Below, in pieces: positions 42,663-53,727 of a DNA stretch of 64,000 nucleotides (positions are counted from its first letter, which is position 1; each line of letters begins with the position of its first letter). Under the pieces are notes generated by a model. It saw only the letters and a list, made by a program, of their open reading frames with translations. It searched no databases and was not told the DNA's origin. Origin of the DNA: Ichthyophis bannanicus. Its lineage: Eukaryota > Chordata > Amphibia > Gymnophiona > Ichthyophiidae. The position numbers and the translations under genes were made by a program. The stretch is from contig CM066037.1 of assembly GCA_033557465.1 (NCBI GenBank), forward strand, positions 208,567,156 through 208,631,155, read 5' to 3'.

Positions 42663-43200
42663 GAAATTAGACTTACCTGCTAATTGTTCTTCTTTCAGGA
42701 ACTCCAGTTCAGTCCCTCATCTCTGGGTTGTGCACCTCTTCTCGCAGCATGGAGACTGGACATATCAGAACTGTGACACCACTGTACATATACTACTGGC
42801 ACCTCCCACCAGCTCCCAGTGATCTAATGACAAAGCAGACTCAAAGGAGCAACAAATAAGTAGCTATAATATTAAATACAATTATCTCTAACACTGAACT
42901 AAAACCCCATAAATGAGAGGATAACTCTCCCTCTCCCGTTTGTAGAAATAGGACAGAAAGGAGAGAGAAGAAACAATACAAGGTACACGTGAACTGAATT
43001 GAGAGCACATTTGCTGAACTTCTCCTACTGGATTGTAGTCACTGCCATCACACAGCATGCTTTGCAGAAGCTGACCAAAAGACCCCCGGGCAGGAATCGG
43101 GACTGAACTGGAGTTCCTCAAGGAACAACAATTAGCAGGTAAGTCTAATTTCTCTTTCCTTATCGTCCCTCTAGTTCAGTCCCTCACCTCTGGGATGTAA
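42663..43200 (-). repeat. DIRS-C1 3' terminal block and internal complementary region
   Basis: Inverted arms at 42663-42715 and 43099-43152 (gaactccagttcagtccc and its complement, with ttagacttacctgctaattg outside) enclose about 380 bases. A further copy of agttcagtccctcacctctg at 43172-43192 matches both outer ends and lies inside the end of the YR gene. DIRS elements carry such an internal complementary region, thought to align the ends when circles form. Confidence 0.78.
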
Positions 43201-44195
43201 CAGAGCAGTAAACAATTGGGAGGGACCTGTCCATCCGGACCGTAAAACTGCTGACCCAAAACAGGCATCTCCCACCGCTTGAACATCCAGGTGGTAATGT
43301 TTACTAAAAGTATGCAAGGAAGACAAAGTGGCTGCTCTGCAAATCTCAACCGGCGTAACTAAGCTATGCTCCGTCCATGAAGCCGCTTGCCCTTTAGTAG
43401 AATGAGCCCGCAGCCCCAAGGGCACCTGACAATCTTGCAAGATATAAGCTGACGCTATTGCTTCACGAACCCATCTGGAAATTGAAGCTTTGGCTGCCAC
43501 TTCATCTTTACGCGGCCCACCAAAGAGAATGAACAAATGTTCAGACTTGCGGAAAGACTCTGAGACCTTCAAGTATCGCCAAAGTACCCTCTTAATGTCT
43601 AACAAACACAAACTACGGTCCGATGTGGTCTTCCCCGAAACACACAAAACGGGCAAAGAGACCGACTGATTCACATGAAATGGTGAAACTACCTTTGGTA
43701 GGAAAGAAGGTATGGGATGCAACACCACTTTTTCCCTAAAAAAAGTCAGAAACGATTCCCGACAGGACAAAGCCTGCAACTCAGAGATTCGACGTGCAGA
43801 GCAAAAGGCTACCAAAAATACTGTCTTCAAAGTCAAATCCTTTAGGGAAGCCTGATGCAAAGGCTCAAAAGGCTCCCTTGTCAAGGCTCCTAAAACCAAG
43901 TTGAGATCCCACGGAGGAGAAACCACCATGCACGAAGGAGGTAGACGGGATACCGCTCGCAAGAAACGTACATCAGCATGGACCCCCAAAGGAACTCCTT
44001 GCACCCTTCCTTGGTAAGAAGAAATAGCTGCCAACTGCACCCTTAACAAACTGGCAGCCAATCCCTTATCGAACCTGTCTTGCAAGAAACTAAACACTGT
44101 CGGTACAGATATTAATTCCAGACGAAACCGACGTTGAGCACACCAGTCCTCAAAAACACGCCAGACATGCACATATGTTACAGAATGGTCCTCTT
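43171..44195 (-). CDS. DIRS tyrosine recombinase, family C (open frame)
   Basis: About 340 codons of uninterrupted reading to a TAG at 43171-43173. It starts in-frame with TYVHVWRVFEDW and continues with FLQDRFDKGLAASLLRVQLA, PFEPLHQASLKDLTLKTVF, the catalytic Arg in FCSARRISELQALS, a PKVVSPFHVNQS segment, RWVREAIASAY and a HSTKG box (the H-x-x-K/R position). Then come EICRAATLSSLHTFSKHYHL, with the Tyr in the last box. All the expected catalytic positions are present. The N-terminal ARK..ST...Y start, at about 44195-44230, is one frame away, so the full protein is probably broken there. The last ten codons use the internal complementary region. Confidence 0.8.
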
Positions 44196-44199
44196 TCTG

Positions 44200-46150
44200 G
44201 CCAGAAGCAAGGTGTCAATCACAGCCTTGGAATAATCCTTCTTCCTTAACCGAGCCCTTTCAATGGCCAAGCTGTAAGTGAGAACAGATGTACCTGAGGC
44301 ATTTGTAGAGGACCCTGAAGCAGCAGATCCCCCCTTAGCATCATTCGCCACGGTTCCCCATCGAGCAGATGCACCAGATCGGCATACCACAGATGACGAG
44401 GTCAATCTGGAGCTACTAGAACCACTCTTCCCCAATGAGCCTCGATACACTGTATCACTCGTCCTATGAGCGCCCAAGGGGGAAACACGTAGAGGAGACC
44501 ATGAGCGGGTCATTGTTGTAGTAAGGCATCTAGACCTTCCGACATTCGTTCTCGTCGCCTGCTGTAAAAGCGACTGGCTTTGGCCGACCAAAAGGTCGCC
44601 ATGAGATCCATAACTGGAGATCCCCACTTGAGGACAATCTGAGCAAACACCTCCGGATGAAACTCCCATTCTCCGGGATCCACTCGAACCCGGCTGAGAA
44701 AGTCTGCCGTCACATTGTCCATTCCAGCAGTGTGCGCCGCTTACAGAGCCTGAAGCTGAGGCTCTATCCAATTGAAGAAACTTTCCGCCTCCATTCCAGA
44801 GCCGTGCGTCCCGTGCCCCCTTGACGATTGAGGTACGCAACCATCGCGGCATTGTCCGAGAGCACTCGAACTGCTCAACCCCGTAAGGTGGATTCGAAGG
44901 CCCGAAGCACTAGAGCTACCGCTAGCAACTCCAGCCGATAGATGGGCCATTTGGCTTCCTGTTTGGTCTAGTCGCCTTGGGCGAAGAACTCTCCGCAATG
45001 AGCTCCCCATCCTGCGAGACCTGGCATCCGATAACACTGGCATCCACTGCGGTTGTTCGAGAGGCATGCCCACCGTGAGATTCTGCGGACAAAGCCACCA
45101 TTGAAGAGACTTCCTGACCCGCAATGGACAGGGGAAGCGCTTGGACAGAGAGTTGTTCTGGTAAGACCATTGACGGAGCAACGACCTCTGTAAGGGATGC
45201 ATGTGAGCTCTGGCCCACGGCACAACTTCCAGAGTTGCCACCATTGTCCCTAACACACAGAGATAGTGCCAGGCCGATGGTGCAGGAGTCCGCAAAAAAT
45301 CGTGCACCAGAAGCCGCAGGCCCTGGGCTCAGAGATCCGGCAGGAAAACCGATCCAACACTAGTGTCGAAGCGAACTCCCAACTACTCTAGAACTTGCGT
45401 CAGAACCAATCGGCTCTTGGCAGTATTGATCACCCAACCAAGCCTCTGCAGGAGCGCTACCACTTTGTCTGTCACTTGTACACTCTCGGCCCTGGACTTT
45501 GCCTGAATCAACCAGTCGTTGAGATAGGGATGAACTAATACTCCCTCCTTCCGAAAAGCTGCCTCCACCACCACCACCATAACCTTGGTGAAGGTGCGCG
45601 GAGCCGTCACCACACCGAAGGGCAACGCCTGAAACTAAAATATTCCCCCATGGTAGCGCAAATCTAAGAAACCTCTGATACTCTGGACTGATCGGAATGT
45701 GTAAATATGCTTCGGTGAGATCGAGAGACGTTAAGAACTCCCCTTGACGAACCGCCACTATAACTGAACGTAAAGGTTTCCATTCGGAAATGAGGTGCCC
45801 ACAAACAGTGGTTTACCCCCTTGAGATCCAGAATCAGGCGGAAGGCCCCGTCTTTCTTTGGCACCACGAAATAAATTGAGTATCGATCGATATCATGGTG
45901 CTCTCGCGGAACCGGAAGCACTGCTCCCAGCTGCAAAAGACGAGCCAGAGTCTCCCATACTGCAATCTTCCTTTCTCGCCCCCTGCATGGCGACATGACA
46001 AAAGAGTCAACCACCGGACGAGCAAACTCGAGAGAATAACCTTCTCGAACGACCTCCAACACCCACTGATCGGTTGTTATTTGGACCCAGGCACGAAGAA
46101 ACTCCCGAAGTCGACCCTCTACCGGCTGAATTCCTGCGCTTTCCAAAAAA
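44200..46150 (-). pseudogene. DIRS RT-RNase H-methyltransferase-like ORF (C1)
   Basis: From right: RT start FARPVVDSF and IYFVVPKKDGAFRLILDLKG (46146-45830), EFLTSLDLTEAYLHIPISP with the motif A Asp (45740), MPFGVVTAPRTFTKVM (45620), and the box VHPYLNDWLI, where the family has YLDDWL, so the second catalytic Asp is replaced by Asn. A frameshift lies near 45640. RNase H and linker residues YLCVLGTMVATLEVVPWARAH and WWLCPQNLTVGMPL lie in 45307-45060, and a DFLSRVRVDPGEWEFHPEVF segment with MDLMAT follows at 44640-44722. Multiple frame changes occur. A dead polyprotein. Confidence 0.8.
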
Positions 46151-46289
46151 ACGAGGAAAAGGGACTAGCAAATCCACGGCCCACTCTCCAGAATTCTCTA
46201 AAACTTTGCCCTCGGGAGGAAAACCATCCTCTTTGAAAACCTCCCAAACGGGAGGTACGAAAACGCTTGAAATCCCGAGGTTGCCCACA

Positions 46290-47658
46290 GGAAGGTAACA
46301 GGGCTCGACCCCGCTTCAATTTATCCTCCGGCAAGCAACCTCCTTTAGAATCCTCCAAATCCTTGACCAGCTTATCAAGATGTTCTCCAAACAACAGCTT
46401 CCCCTTAAAAGGAAGCTTGCTCAGACGCGACTTGGAGGAACTGTCTGCCGCCCAGTTCCTGAGCCAAAGACAGTGGTGTGCGGCTACCAAGGAAGCCATG
46501 CTATTCACCAAACCTCTAATAAGATCATAGTGGATATCGGCCAAATATGCGGAACCTGACTCCAGTCTTCTCACATCAGCTAGCTGCTCCTGCGTTTGCT
46601 GAACTCGCAACCCAAGCTCCACAAATAGAGGCCTGCAGAGCCAGAGCATTAACCTCAAAAGCTTGCTTCAATAAGGCGTCCACCTTCCGATCCTGTACAT
46701 CCTTCAAAGCCGCACTGCCTTCAACTGGAATGGTAGTCTTCTTCATGACCGCTGAAACTGCAGCATCTATACGCGGAGAATAAAACACTTCCCATTCTTG
46801 ATCCGCCAAGCGATTCATGGAGCTTACACCACGCAAGCCTGCCTCCGGCACGTCCCATTCAACCTGAATCATCTGCTTAACCAGACGGTGAACAGGAAAA
46901 ACCGCCTGGGACTTTCGTACCGCCTGAATGAGAGGATCCTCCAAACCCTCATCCTCCGCTGGTACCACCAACGAAAGGTTGAGAGCCTGAAGGGACTCCG
47001 TAATGAGCGCTGTCAGCTCCACCCTTCGAAAGACTCGGATAATCCTTGCTTGATCTTCAGGTTCCTGACTCTCACCTTCCTCTAAATCCTCCATCCTGGC
47101 TCCAGCTCAAGGTCCTCTGCATCTGGCCAGTGCGAACCAAGAGGCTGATCTTCCACTGACCGTACCCTTTTAACCGGTCTCCCATCACTACCACCAAACC
47201 TTTCGGTGTCCGCTTGGCCTCCTGCCGCCCCAAGCGAGGCATCTGCAACTACCCCCTGCTGCCGCAAGCAGTAAGCCTGATGAAGCAGCAGTACAAAATC
47301 TGGGGAGAAACCCTCATAAGCTGCCCCCGACATCATGGGAGTGGCGGATTACCAGGCAATGCCAAATTTGAAGTAGGAAGAGCGGAGACTCCCGCAGAGA
47401 CTCCCCTTCCGCAGAAGTGGCAGCACCCTGCGCCACCAGAGCCGTGCCTTCTTTAGACCGATCCTGCATTTCTTGCTCCATAGTAAGCGCCTCAGATGCG
47501 CAGCCACGACACACCCCCGCGTCAGAGACAGAGCCCCTACGGACGCCACAAATTAGGCATTGTGGCCGCGTAGGCGTTAGTGCTATGGGATCCGAGAGAC
47601 TGGATAGTAAAGGAAATGGCTCCCACAGACCACCAAAAAGGGCAACCAAACAAAACAT
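46290..47658 (-). pseudogene. DIRS gag-like ORF, family C (C1), frameshifted
   Basis: An ATG at 47658 opens a reading with the Cys cluster CLICGVRRGSVSDAGVCRGC (residues about 34-53), then a Ser/Glu-rich stretch. The core is in another frame (47094-46576): EDQARIIRVFRRVELTALIT, FPVHRLVKQMIQVEW and a PEAGLRGVSSMNRL segment, VDALLKQAFEVNALALQASI. The next frame (46658-46300) has LESGSAYLADIHYDLIRGLV and SKLPFKGKLLFGEHLDKLVK. At least two frameshifts, near 47100 and 46600. This is the RNA-binding structural protein of the element. Confidence 0.75.
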
Positions 47659-47756
47659 GCAGAACCTGCTTTAATTTTTTTTTTTTACTTTTCTGTACTG
47701 AGCTCCAAAACATTGAAAATTAAAAGTAATCAAAATTAATTCCAAGTAAGCAGAAA

Positions 47757-48130
47757 AAGCATAGTTACTCACCTGTAACAGGTGATCTCCGGGAACAGCA
47801 GGAATTTAGTCTTCACATATGAGTATCGTTGGTACCGACGGAGCCTGTGCGGGAACGCTCCCCAGCGTCAAATAGGAAAGCTTTTGGGAGCATCCCACAG
47901 CACCTGCGTGCTGCCTTCCCGCCTTTCCCAACTGTCCCTCTCCAGTTGAGTTTAAAGCTGAGACAAAAGAGAGAGGGAAAGAGATAGAGAGATACAACTC
48001 CTAGGGGAGGTGGGGGGCTGTGGAGACTAAATTCCTGCTATTCCCGGAGATCACCTGTTAGAGGTGAGTAACTATGCTATCTCCAGGAACAAGCAGGAAT
48101 GTAATCTTCACATATGGGGACTCCCTAGCT
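47757..48130 (-). repeat. DIRS-A3 3' terminal block
   Basis: agttactcacctgtaacagg at 47763, palindrome at 47770-47784, second arm at 48025-48075 with cacctgttagaggtgagt (one base off the palindrome), followed by the ctccaggaacaagcaggaat segment. It starts immediately after C1 sequence. Confidence 0.82.
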
Positions 48131-48235
48131 GCAGATGCCAGAGAGAAACCCCAGAATTTGTGTGCCCTTGTGAAAGGGCTCCACTTCCCCCCATGGATCT
48201 CTGGCATCCTATCAGGGATGGTGGGTAGGAGTTGA

Positions 48236-49420
48236 TTAAGTATGGAACAGGTGTTGAAGAGCAGCCTGACCAAACAAGGCATCCCGGCGGGAGTCCTTGT
48301 CTAAGCAGTAATGGGCTGTGAAGGTATGAACCGAAGCCCAAGTAGCTGCTCGGCAGATGTTGTCAATAGACACAGAGTGAAGATGAGTCATAGAGGCTGC
48401 CATGGCTCTCACATTGTGAGCTGCGACATGGCCTTCCAGAGGAAGGTTTTTACTCTCATAGGTAAAAGATATACACTGTGCAATCCAGTTCGACAGTGTT
48501 CTTTTGGAGTCCCAAATGACTAGGATTAAAAGCAACAAAAAGTTGAGAGGAATTCCTATGTTGCTGTGTCTTTTGTAAGTAAAAGGCCAGAGCCTTTTAC
48601 AATCCAAAGTATGAAGATTCCTTTCTGCATTTGAGGCATGAGGCCTTGGGAAGAATACAGGAAGGTAAACCGCTTGGTTTAAATGAAAAGGTGACACCAC
48701 CTTTGGCATAAAGTGTGGATGAATCCTAAGGACTACCTTATCATGATGGAACCTTGTATAAGGAGGATCAGCCACCAATGCTTGCAATTCACTGATGCGA
48801 CATGCTGATGTGATTGCAATAAGAAAGATGACCTTCCAGGAAAGGAATTTCAAGGAGGTAGTGGTTAACGGTTCAAAAGGTGGTTTCATAATCGGCCCAA
48901 GAACCAGATTTAAGTCCTATGCCACCGGTGGTGGCTTAATGGGAGGCTTAGTCAAAAGAAGGCCGCTCATAAATCTCGCTATGAGAGGATGAGAGGAAAT
49001 AGGTTGCCCATTTAGAGGCTTGAAAGAAGCTGCAATAGCACTCAAATGAACTCTCACTGAATTGGTCTTAAGCCCTGCATTAGATAAATGAAGGAGATAC
49101 TCCAGTAATGATTCCAGAGGTATCGCAAGAGGATCAAGACCCTTCTGTGAGCACCATATGGTAAACCTTTTCCACTTGAAAGCATAAGAGCGTCTTGTGG
49201 AAGGCTTCCTGGAAGCATAAAGGATATCCTTTACCTGCTGAGAAAGATTAAGACCATGAAGTTCTAGGCTTTCAGCAACCAGGCCCTGAGATGCAGAGAC
49301 TGGGGATTGGGATGCCACAGCATCCCGTCCTCCTGAGAAAGGAGATCTGGAGCAGATCCTAACTCCAGAGGCGGAGCTTGAGAGAGATGTAGGAGCAGAG
49401 GGTACCACATTTACCGTGGC
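48236..49420 (-). pseudogene. DIRS tyrosine recombinase (A3), nearly complete
   Basis: On the minus strand: YASRKPSTRRSYAFKWKRFT, LLEYLLHLSNAGLKTNSVRV, then at 48914-48916 a TAG where A2 has TGG (PPVA W DLN). Then FEPLTTTSLKFLSWKV, ITSACRISELQALVADPPYT with the catalytic Arg, a two-frameshift patch (about 48510-48600), LSNWIAQCISFTYE, the AHNVRAMA box, and CRAATWASVHTFTAHYCLDK with the catalytic Tyr. One nonsense codon and a frame excursion separate it from an intact YR. Confidence 0.83.
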
Positions 49421-50294
49421 CAATGTGGAGCTATGAGAATCATATGACCTCTGTCTCTCTGAAGCTTGAACAGGGTTTTGGAAATTAGGGGAAAGGGCGG
49501 AAAGGCATACAGGAAGTCCTGGCCCCAATGGAGGAGGAAAGCATCCCTGGCCTGACAACCCTGAGCCGGAATTCTGGAACAGAACCGGGGAAGTTTGGCA
49601 TTCAGCGGACTTGCAAAGAGGTCTATGGAAATTTGGAAACTTTTGGCCACCTGGTCTACATGGAGAGACCATTCGTGTGGAAGCAGAACTCGACTGAGTC
49701 TGTCTGCCCAAGAGTTTTGAATGCCTGGAAGATACACCGCAAGAAGATGAATCTGATGCTCTCTGGCGAGGGCCCATAGTCGCAGCGCTTCGTTGCATAG
49801 TGATAGAGAGCCTGTTCCGCCCTGCTTGTTCACATAGAACATGGCTACTTGATTGTCCGTTTGAACTAGGACTGTCTTGTAGCTGAGCTGGGTGTGAAAT
49901 ACTCGAAGAGCAAGGAAGATTGCTCTGAGTTCCAGGAGATTGATATGTAGATAGGTCTCCTGTGGAGTCCAGGTACCCTGGGTAGAGAGGCCTTGCAGGT
50001 GGGCTCCCCAACCCACCTATGAGGCATCTGTTGTTAGAGTGGCTTGGGGTGGAGATTGGTGAAAAGGGGACCCCACCAAAAGGTTTTGGGGTGATTGCCA
50101 CCATTGGAGGGACAAAATAAGGCGATCTGAGTTTGCTATTTTGTCTTGACAGGCAACCTGACGCCCGAGTCCATTGAGTGGATAAAGTCCACTGGGCTTC
50201 CCTCATATGGAGGCGAGCATAAGGAACCACATGCACGGTGGATGCCATGTGGCCTAGCAATTGTAACATTTCCCGAGCAGTGAGGTGAGGTTTG
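49411..50294 (-). pseudogene. DIRS RNase H and methyltransferase-like region (A3)
   Basis: Open frame 49411-50016: GWGAHLQGLSTQGTWTPQET, HINLLELRAIFLALRVF, TDNQVAMFYVNKQGGTGSLS, LPGIQNSWADRLSRVLLPHE, then DLFASPLNAKLPRFCSRIPA and LYAFPPFPLISKTLFKL, PHWPR. RNase H Asp/Glu residues are present except that a TAG (about 50013) precedes VGWG, where A2 has CAG. A shift near 50155 separates the upstream LLGHMASTVHVVPYARLHMR. DIRS elements carry a methyltransferase-like domain after RNase H; the YAFPP box is my tentative marker for it. Confidence 0.82.
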
Positions 50295-50299
50295 TGATA

Positions 50300-51860
50300 A
50301 GGAAGCTTATCATAGCTCAGGTAGGAGCTATAGAAAAGATGATGTGACTCTGAACAAGCAACCTGTCAGTTCTGGTAGAAGCAAGAAAACAGAGTTTTCA
50401 CATAAAAGACTACCAGTCCCAGAATGCACCAGGTTTCCAGCAGCCATGAGAGGGGCTGAAGTGAGAAAACGTGTGTGCAATCAAGAGAGCTATGAGGTAA
50501 TCCCTAAGCACTCATCTCAAAGGGCAGGGCCTGATTCAACACAGCTGCGCTGTGTTAGGGAGGAGCACACATTAGGACAGAATAAGAATAGAGCTTATTC
50601 TTCAGATAACAGCTTCAGGGAGAGCTTCAGCAATGGCTACAAGCTCCAGCCCAGCTACAGGTTTAAGCATCACCTGGAGAAACAGAAGCCAAGCCAAGCG
50701 GATAGAGAAAGAAGGAAACTCTCTGGAAGGAAGAGAAGAAAGGCCATTGGAAGGTCTGGGAAGGACCAAGGCAGTACCTATACTGGGAGGTATTCCAAAT
50801 GCCAGCAGAGTCCATTGGACTGGAGTCAGCCAGAGGAATGGAATGGCAGAGATAGGAATCACCTGTGGCTACCTGGAAGAGAGAAGACTGCACGTGGAAA
50901 GGACTTTCAGACCTATGCCAGAAGGTATGTGAGAGGAGATCCAGTGTCCAGGGATCAAGATTGGAAGGCTGGACATCAGAATTGGATTACATACTGGCCA
51001 GGCTATACAGAGAGAGGAATTATGATAGCAGGAGAGGCTCAGGTATGAACACTGATCCAGACCCTATCTATAATAGTGAATGGCAGCAAGGGAATAAGCA
51101 TTCTCATGATAGTGCCTTATGGAAAGACTCATCTGTGCCAATGTATGATAGTGACCCTATGCTGATTGATGAAGGGGGAGATACAGCAGATGAAACTATT
51201 AATTACCTGGACTGTTCTTTATCCAAGTGCTATTGCTAGCTTTCTGTGAGCAAACACATCAGCCATCACAAAGAAACCTAACTTTGTTCTTTATTTCCAC
51301 TGCAAACAGCTCTTAAAGCAGGATTTGGGTTCACACAGTAGCAGCCAGCCAGCTAAAGGGTTTCAGCTGGTCAATTGATAGTAATTAAAGCTGCACCTGA
51401 TTGTGTGTGTGAGCAAGAGAGAATCACTGCAGGATCTGTGTGGAAATTAAGCAGAAGTTAACCTAACCAGCAAAGTTTATTCATTTCTTTGTGCCTTTTT
51501 ATTTGGTAATTATTTGCTAAGAAAACATTAGCTAATTGCCTGACAAGCTGAAGGTTGTTCTCTGATTTGCTTTGTGACTTTATGTTATCCATTTAAACAC
51601 GGCAAGCAAGTAACCTCATTTATATTGCTAACAAGCATACTTGTGCTGGGTGAATTAAACCCCATCAATAAAAGAAGTATTTTATTGGCCTTACCACTGG
51701 TATCACAACTCAATTATTGTCTTCAGCTGTGTTTGGGAGTGAAAGAATTACATTACCCACAATACCTTGCAAGAATCATATGAATATATGCATCGTCAAG
51801 ATTGTGTAAGTTCTCACCCTAGGCAGCCGTCTGACAGGTTTTAGCACTGCTTGGGAAGCT
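50300..51860. mobile_element. Unclassified insertion, about 1.4-1.5 kb, inside the DIRS nest
   Basis: This segment is foreign to both DIRS copies around it. It has an open frame of 234 codons (50344-51048) and another of 124 (50865-51239), rich in Arg, Lys and Gly, with no motif that I recognise. A taaaagaagtattttattgg stretch near 51670 contains polyadenylation-like words. Reading 50343 (tgtgactctg) to 51778 (aagaatca) gives TG...CA ends with the 5-bp flanks gatga and tatga (one mismatch), so a solo LTR is possible. This is weak evidence. 51779-51860 may belong to C2 or to the insert. Confidence 0.4.
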
Positions 51861-51861
51861 A

Positions 51862-52725
51862 ACTGTCACCGCTGAAACAGCGGCATCCACCTTTGGAGAT
51901 TTGAAAAGCTCCCCCAATGGATATAGGCGAGACATTACCCGAGAGCCTCTGAGAGCGGATTCAGGCATATTCCACTCACTTTGTATCATCTCTTTAATAA
52001 CTCTATGTATGGGAAAAGCTTTTTGCGTCTTCCGAAAAGCCTGCAAGAGTGGATCCTCCAAAGTAGCCTCCTCAACCGGCTCAGCCACCGACACATTAAG
52101 TGCTTTCAAAGTCTCAGAAATCAGTGCGGGTAACTCCTCCCGTCGAAAAATATGCACCACTCTAGCCTGATCCTCCTGTTCAATAATCTCTCCTTCTTCC
52201 AACTCCTCGTCCATTTCATGATCATGTTCCTCCTCTTCCGTACGCAAATCCTCCGAAAACTCGGACTGACACCGCTTATCCGACTCCACCCGGGCTCTCT
52301 TCGGCCCGACGGCCGAAGGCGTCACTGAGAGAGGAGAGGCAGGCCGCTTGTGCCCTAATTCTGCCGGCAGAGGCGCACCGGCAGAGGCGGAAAGTTCACC
52401 AGGAGCCCTGACAAATGCCCTTTGAATAAGAGCTACAAAGTCTGGGGAAAAATTTGAGGACAAATCACTAGTGAAGGGGACCTGAGAACGAGGTACATCC
52501 GGAGCCGTGGAAGGGCCGGGCACAGGCTCCACGGGATCAATCAGAGGAGACATCGGCCTCTGTACCACTACGTCCTGGTCCTCCGTGGAATCTAAACGCT
52601 GCTGCCCTACCTCTGAAGGCCGGCTGCAGCTTTTACAGATGCCCGCCTCAGACACTGTAGACCTCTTCACTCCGCAGAGCAAACAAAGTCTTTGCCGGCA
52701 TTCTAACTTGCTTTGCTTCCAATGT
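51862..52725 (-). pseudogene. DIRS gag-like ORF, family C (C2), long open frame, 3' truncated
   Basis: The best preserved family-C gag. A Cys cluster CLLCGVKRSTVSEAGICKSC opens it, followed by a long Ser/Pro/Glu-rich region (FSPDFVALIQRAF, EEEEHDHEMDEELEEGEIIE). The core EDQARVVHIFRREELPALIS and EDPLLQAFRKTQKAFPIHRV comes next, then KEMIQSEWNMPESALRGSRV and VDAAVSAV. It stops being similar at 51862. There is no ATG close upstream of the Cys cluster; the frame is open back to a stop at about 52728, so the true start is unknown. Confidence 0.75.
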
Positions 52726-53536
52726 TAAAAAAAAAAAAAATCTTCAAAATCTTCAAAACCTGCCCAAAAGCCTTGTCTCTAACCACAGAAAAAAACAATT
52801 GGCAGGGATGCTCAGCTGAACGTGCCCTGCCGCTCAGGGCCGTTTTTTTTGTTTTTGTTTTGTTTTTTTGTTTTTCACAGCAAATTAAAGCAGGAGGTCC
52901 CCCGACCTGAATCGCAAAAGAAATATTGCAAAACGAAGCTTCCTGCTCTTAAAACTTGAAAGTGTTTCCCCAAACGCTCTACCGGGTTTTCCCGCTGAAA
53001 ACGGAATGCAGCGGGAAAAATGCCGTGTACTCGGGCCTCGTAGCAAATCTTACACCCGCAGTCGGGAGAGAGAGAGAGGGTAAGTAAATAAGCAGCGCTT
53101 ACCTCACAGAGAGGAGTTGGGAGCAGCCTCAACTCCCCCGATGCTGCCCAAACTCACCGTGGCCAAACCCCGTCACAAGCCCCTGCTCTGGCAAAAGCTC
53201 AGAGGAGATCTGCGGTCCCCACTGTGCCTGTCTGCCGACTCCCCAAAGCGCCTGCAGGCAAAGACTTCTGCATTGTGCTGGAGAAGGCAGGCACAATTAA
53301 GCTGAGACCCCCCCGGACTTACTCCGGTTCTGAAAAACCTTCCTGCCCCAGTCTCACCAGCAAGGGGGAGGAGAAGGGAAGAGAGGCCCCTCAGCCGTCA
53401 AAATTTAAAGTGATATAGAACCTATGCTCAACTAAAGAAAAATAAAATTTGGGAGAAAAATTTAGAATAAAAGAAATTATGCCCAATGTGAGAGTCAAAA
53501 CCCCATTGAACCCAATTAACTAAAACTAAAGTCCTT

Positions 53537-53727
53537 TAGTGAGCCAGAAACTCTGGCTCACATCCTCCAGCTGCTTGGAGACTGATATAACTGGAGTGGG
53601 AGGAGCCGGTGCCTGTGTCCTTATACCAGTGTCATCAAAGAATGACATCTATCAGTCTCCAAGCTGCTGGAAGAGGATGACAATCCTAGAGTTTCCGGGA
53701 CTAGACTGGAGGGATGATAAGGAACTG
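53537..53727 (-). repeat. Terminal hairpin block of DIRS-C2
   Basis: A small hairpin gtgagccaga ... tctggctcac (53539-53561). Then a long stem with 21-bp arms at 53566-53588 and 53649-53671 that differ at one site (ccagctgcttggagactgata versus ccagcagcttggagactgata). The stem bases differ from C0 and C1 in a compensated way. Confidence 0.8.

Larger units (their letters stand above)
42663..47756 (-). mobile_element. DIRS-type element, family C, copy C1, 3' part
   Basis: Minus strand: terminal block, YR, RNase H and methyltransferase-like region, RT and gag-like ORF. The element is interrupted at 47757 by DIRS-A3, and its 5' leader and end reappear at 56801-57595. The two ends are inverted copies: 42703-42823 and 57455-57580 share about 120 bases with few differences (gttcagtccctca...tgggttgtgcacctcttctc...catggagactgg). 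Confidence 0.83.
47757..50294 (-). mobile_element. DIRS-type element, family A, copy A3, 3' part (inside C1)
   Basis: Minus strand: terminal block, YR, methyltransferase-like region, RNase H and end of RT. It continues at 53728 after an insertion. Compared with A2, position 50294 corresponds to 29668 and 53728 to 29642, so about 26 bases were lost at the insertion point. The two ends (47775-47945 and 56640-56795) are inverted copies. Confidence 0.82.
51862..53727 (-). mobile_element. DIRS-type element, family C, copy C2 (5' part)
   Basis: Minus strand: gag-like ORF (51862-52725), leader with G+C-rich stretches (52740-53500) and the terminal hairpin block (53540-53727). The 3' half with RT and YR is missing. 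It sits inside A3. Its outer end at 53727 (ggactagactggaggga, then tgataagga) matches the family-C end. Confidence 0.77.

Noticed and set aside
43171..44195. Bacterial integron or phage integrase as a sign of bacterial DNA
   Set aside because: The recombinase sits beside RT/RNase H and a gag-like gene in the DIRS order, repeated in several copies with vertebrate CR1/L2 neighbours.
53117..53418. Short plus-strand frames in the C2 leader
   Set aside because: GC-rich leader sequence gives open frames by chance; no similarity between copies in these frames.
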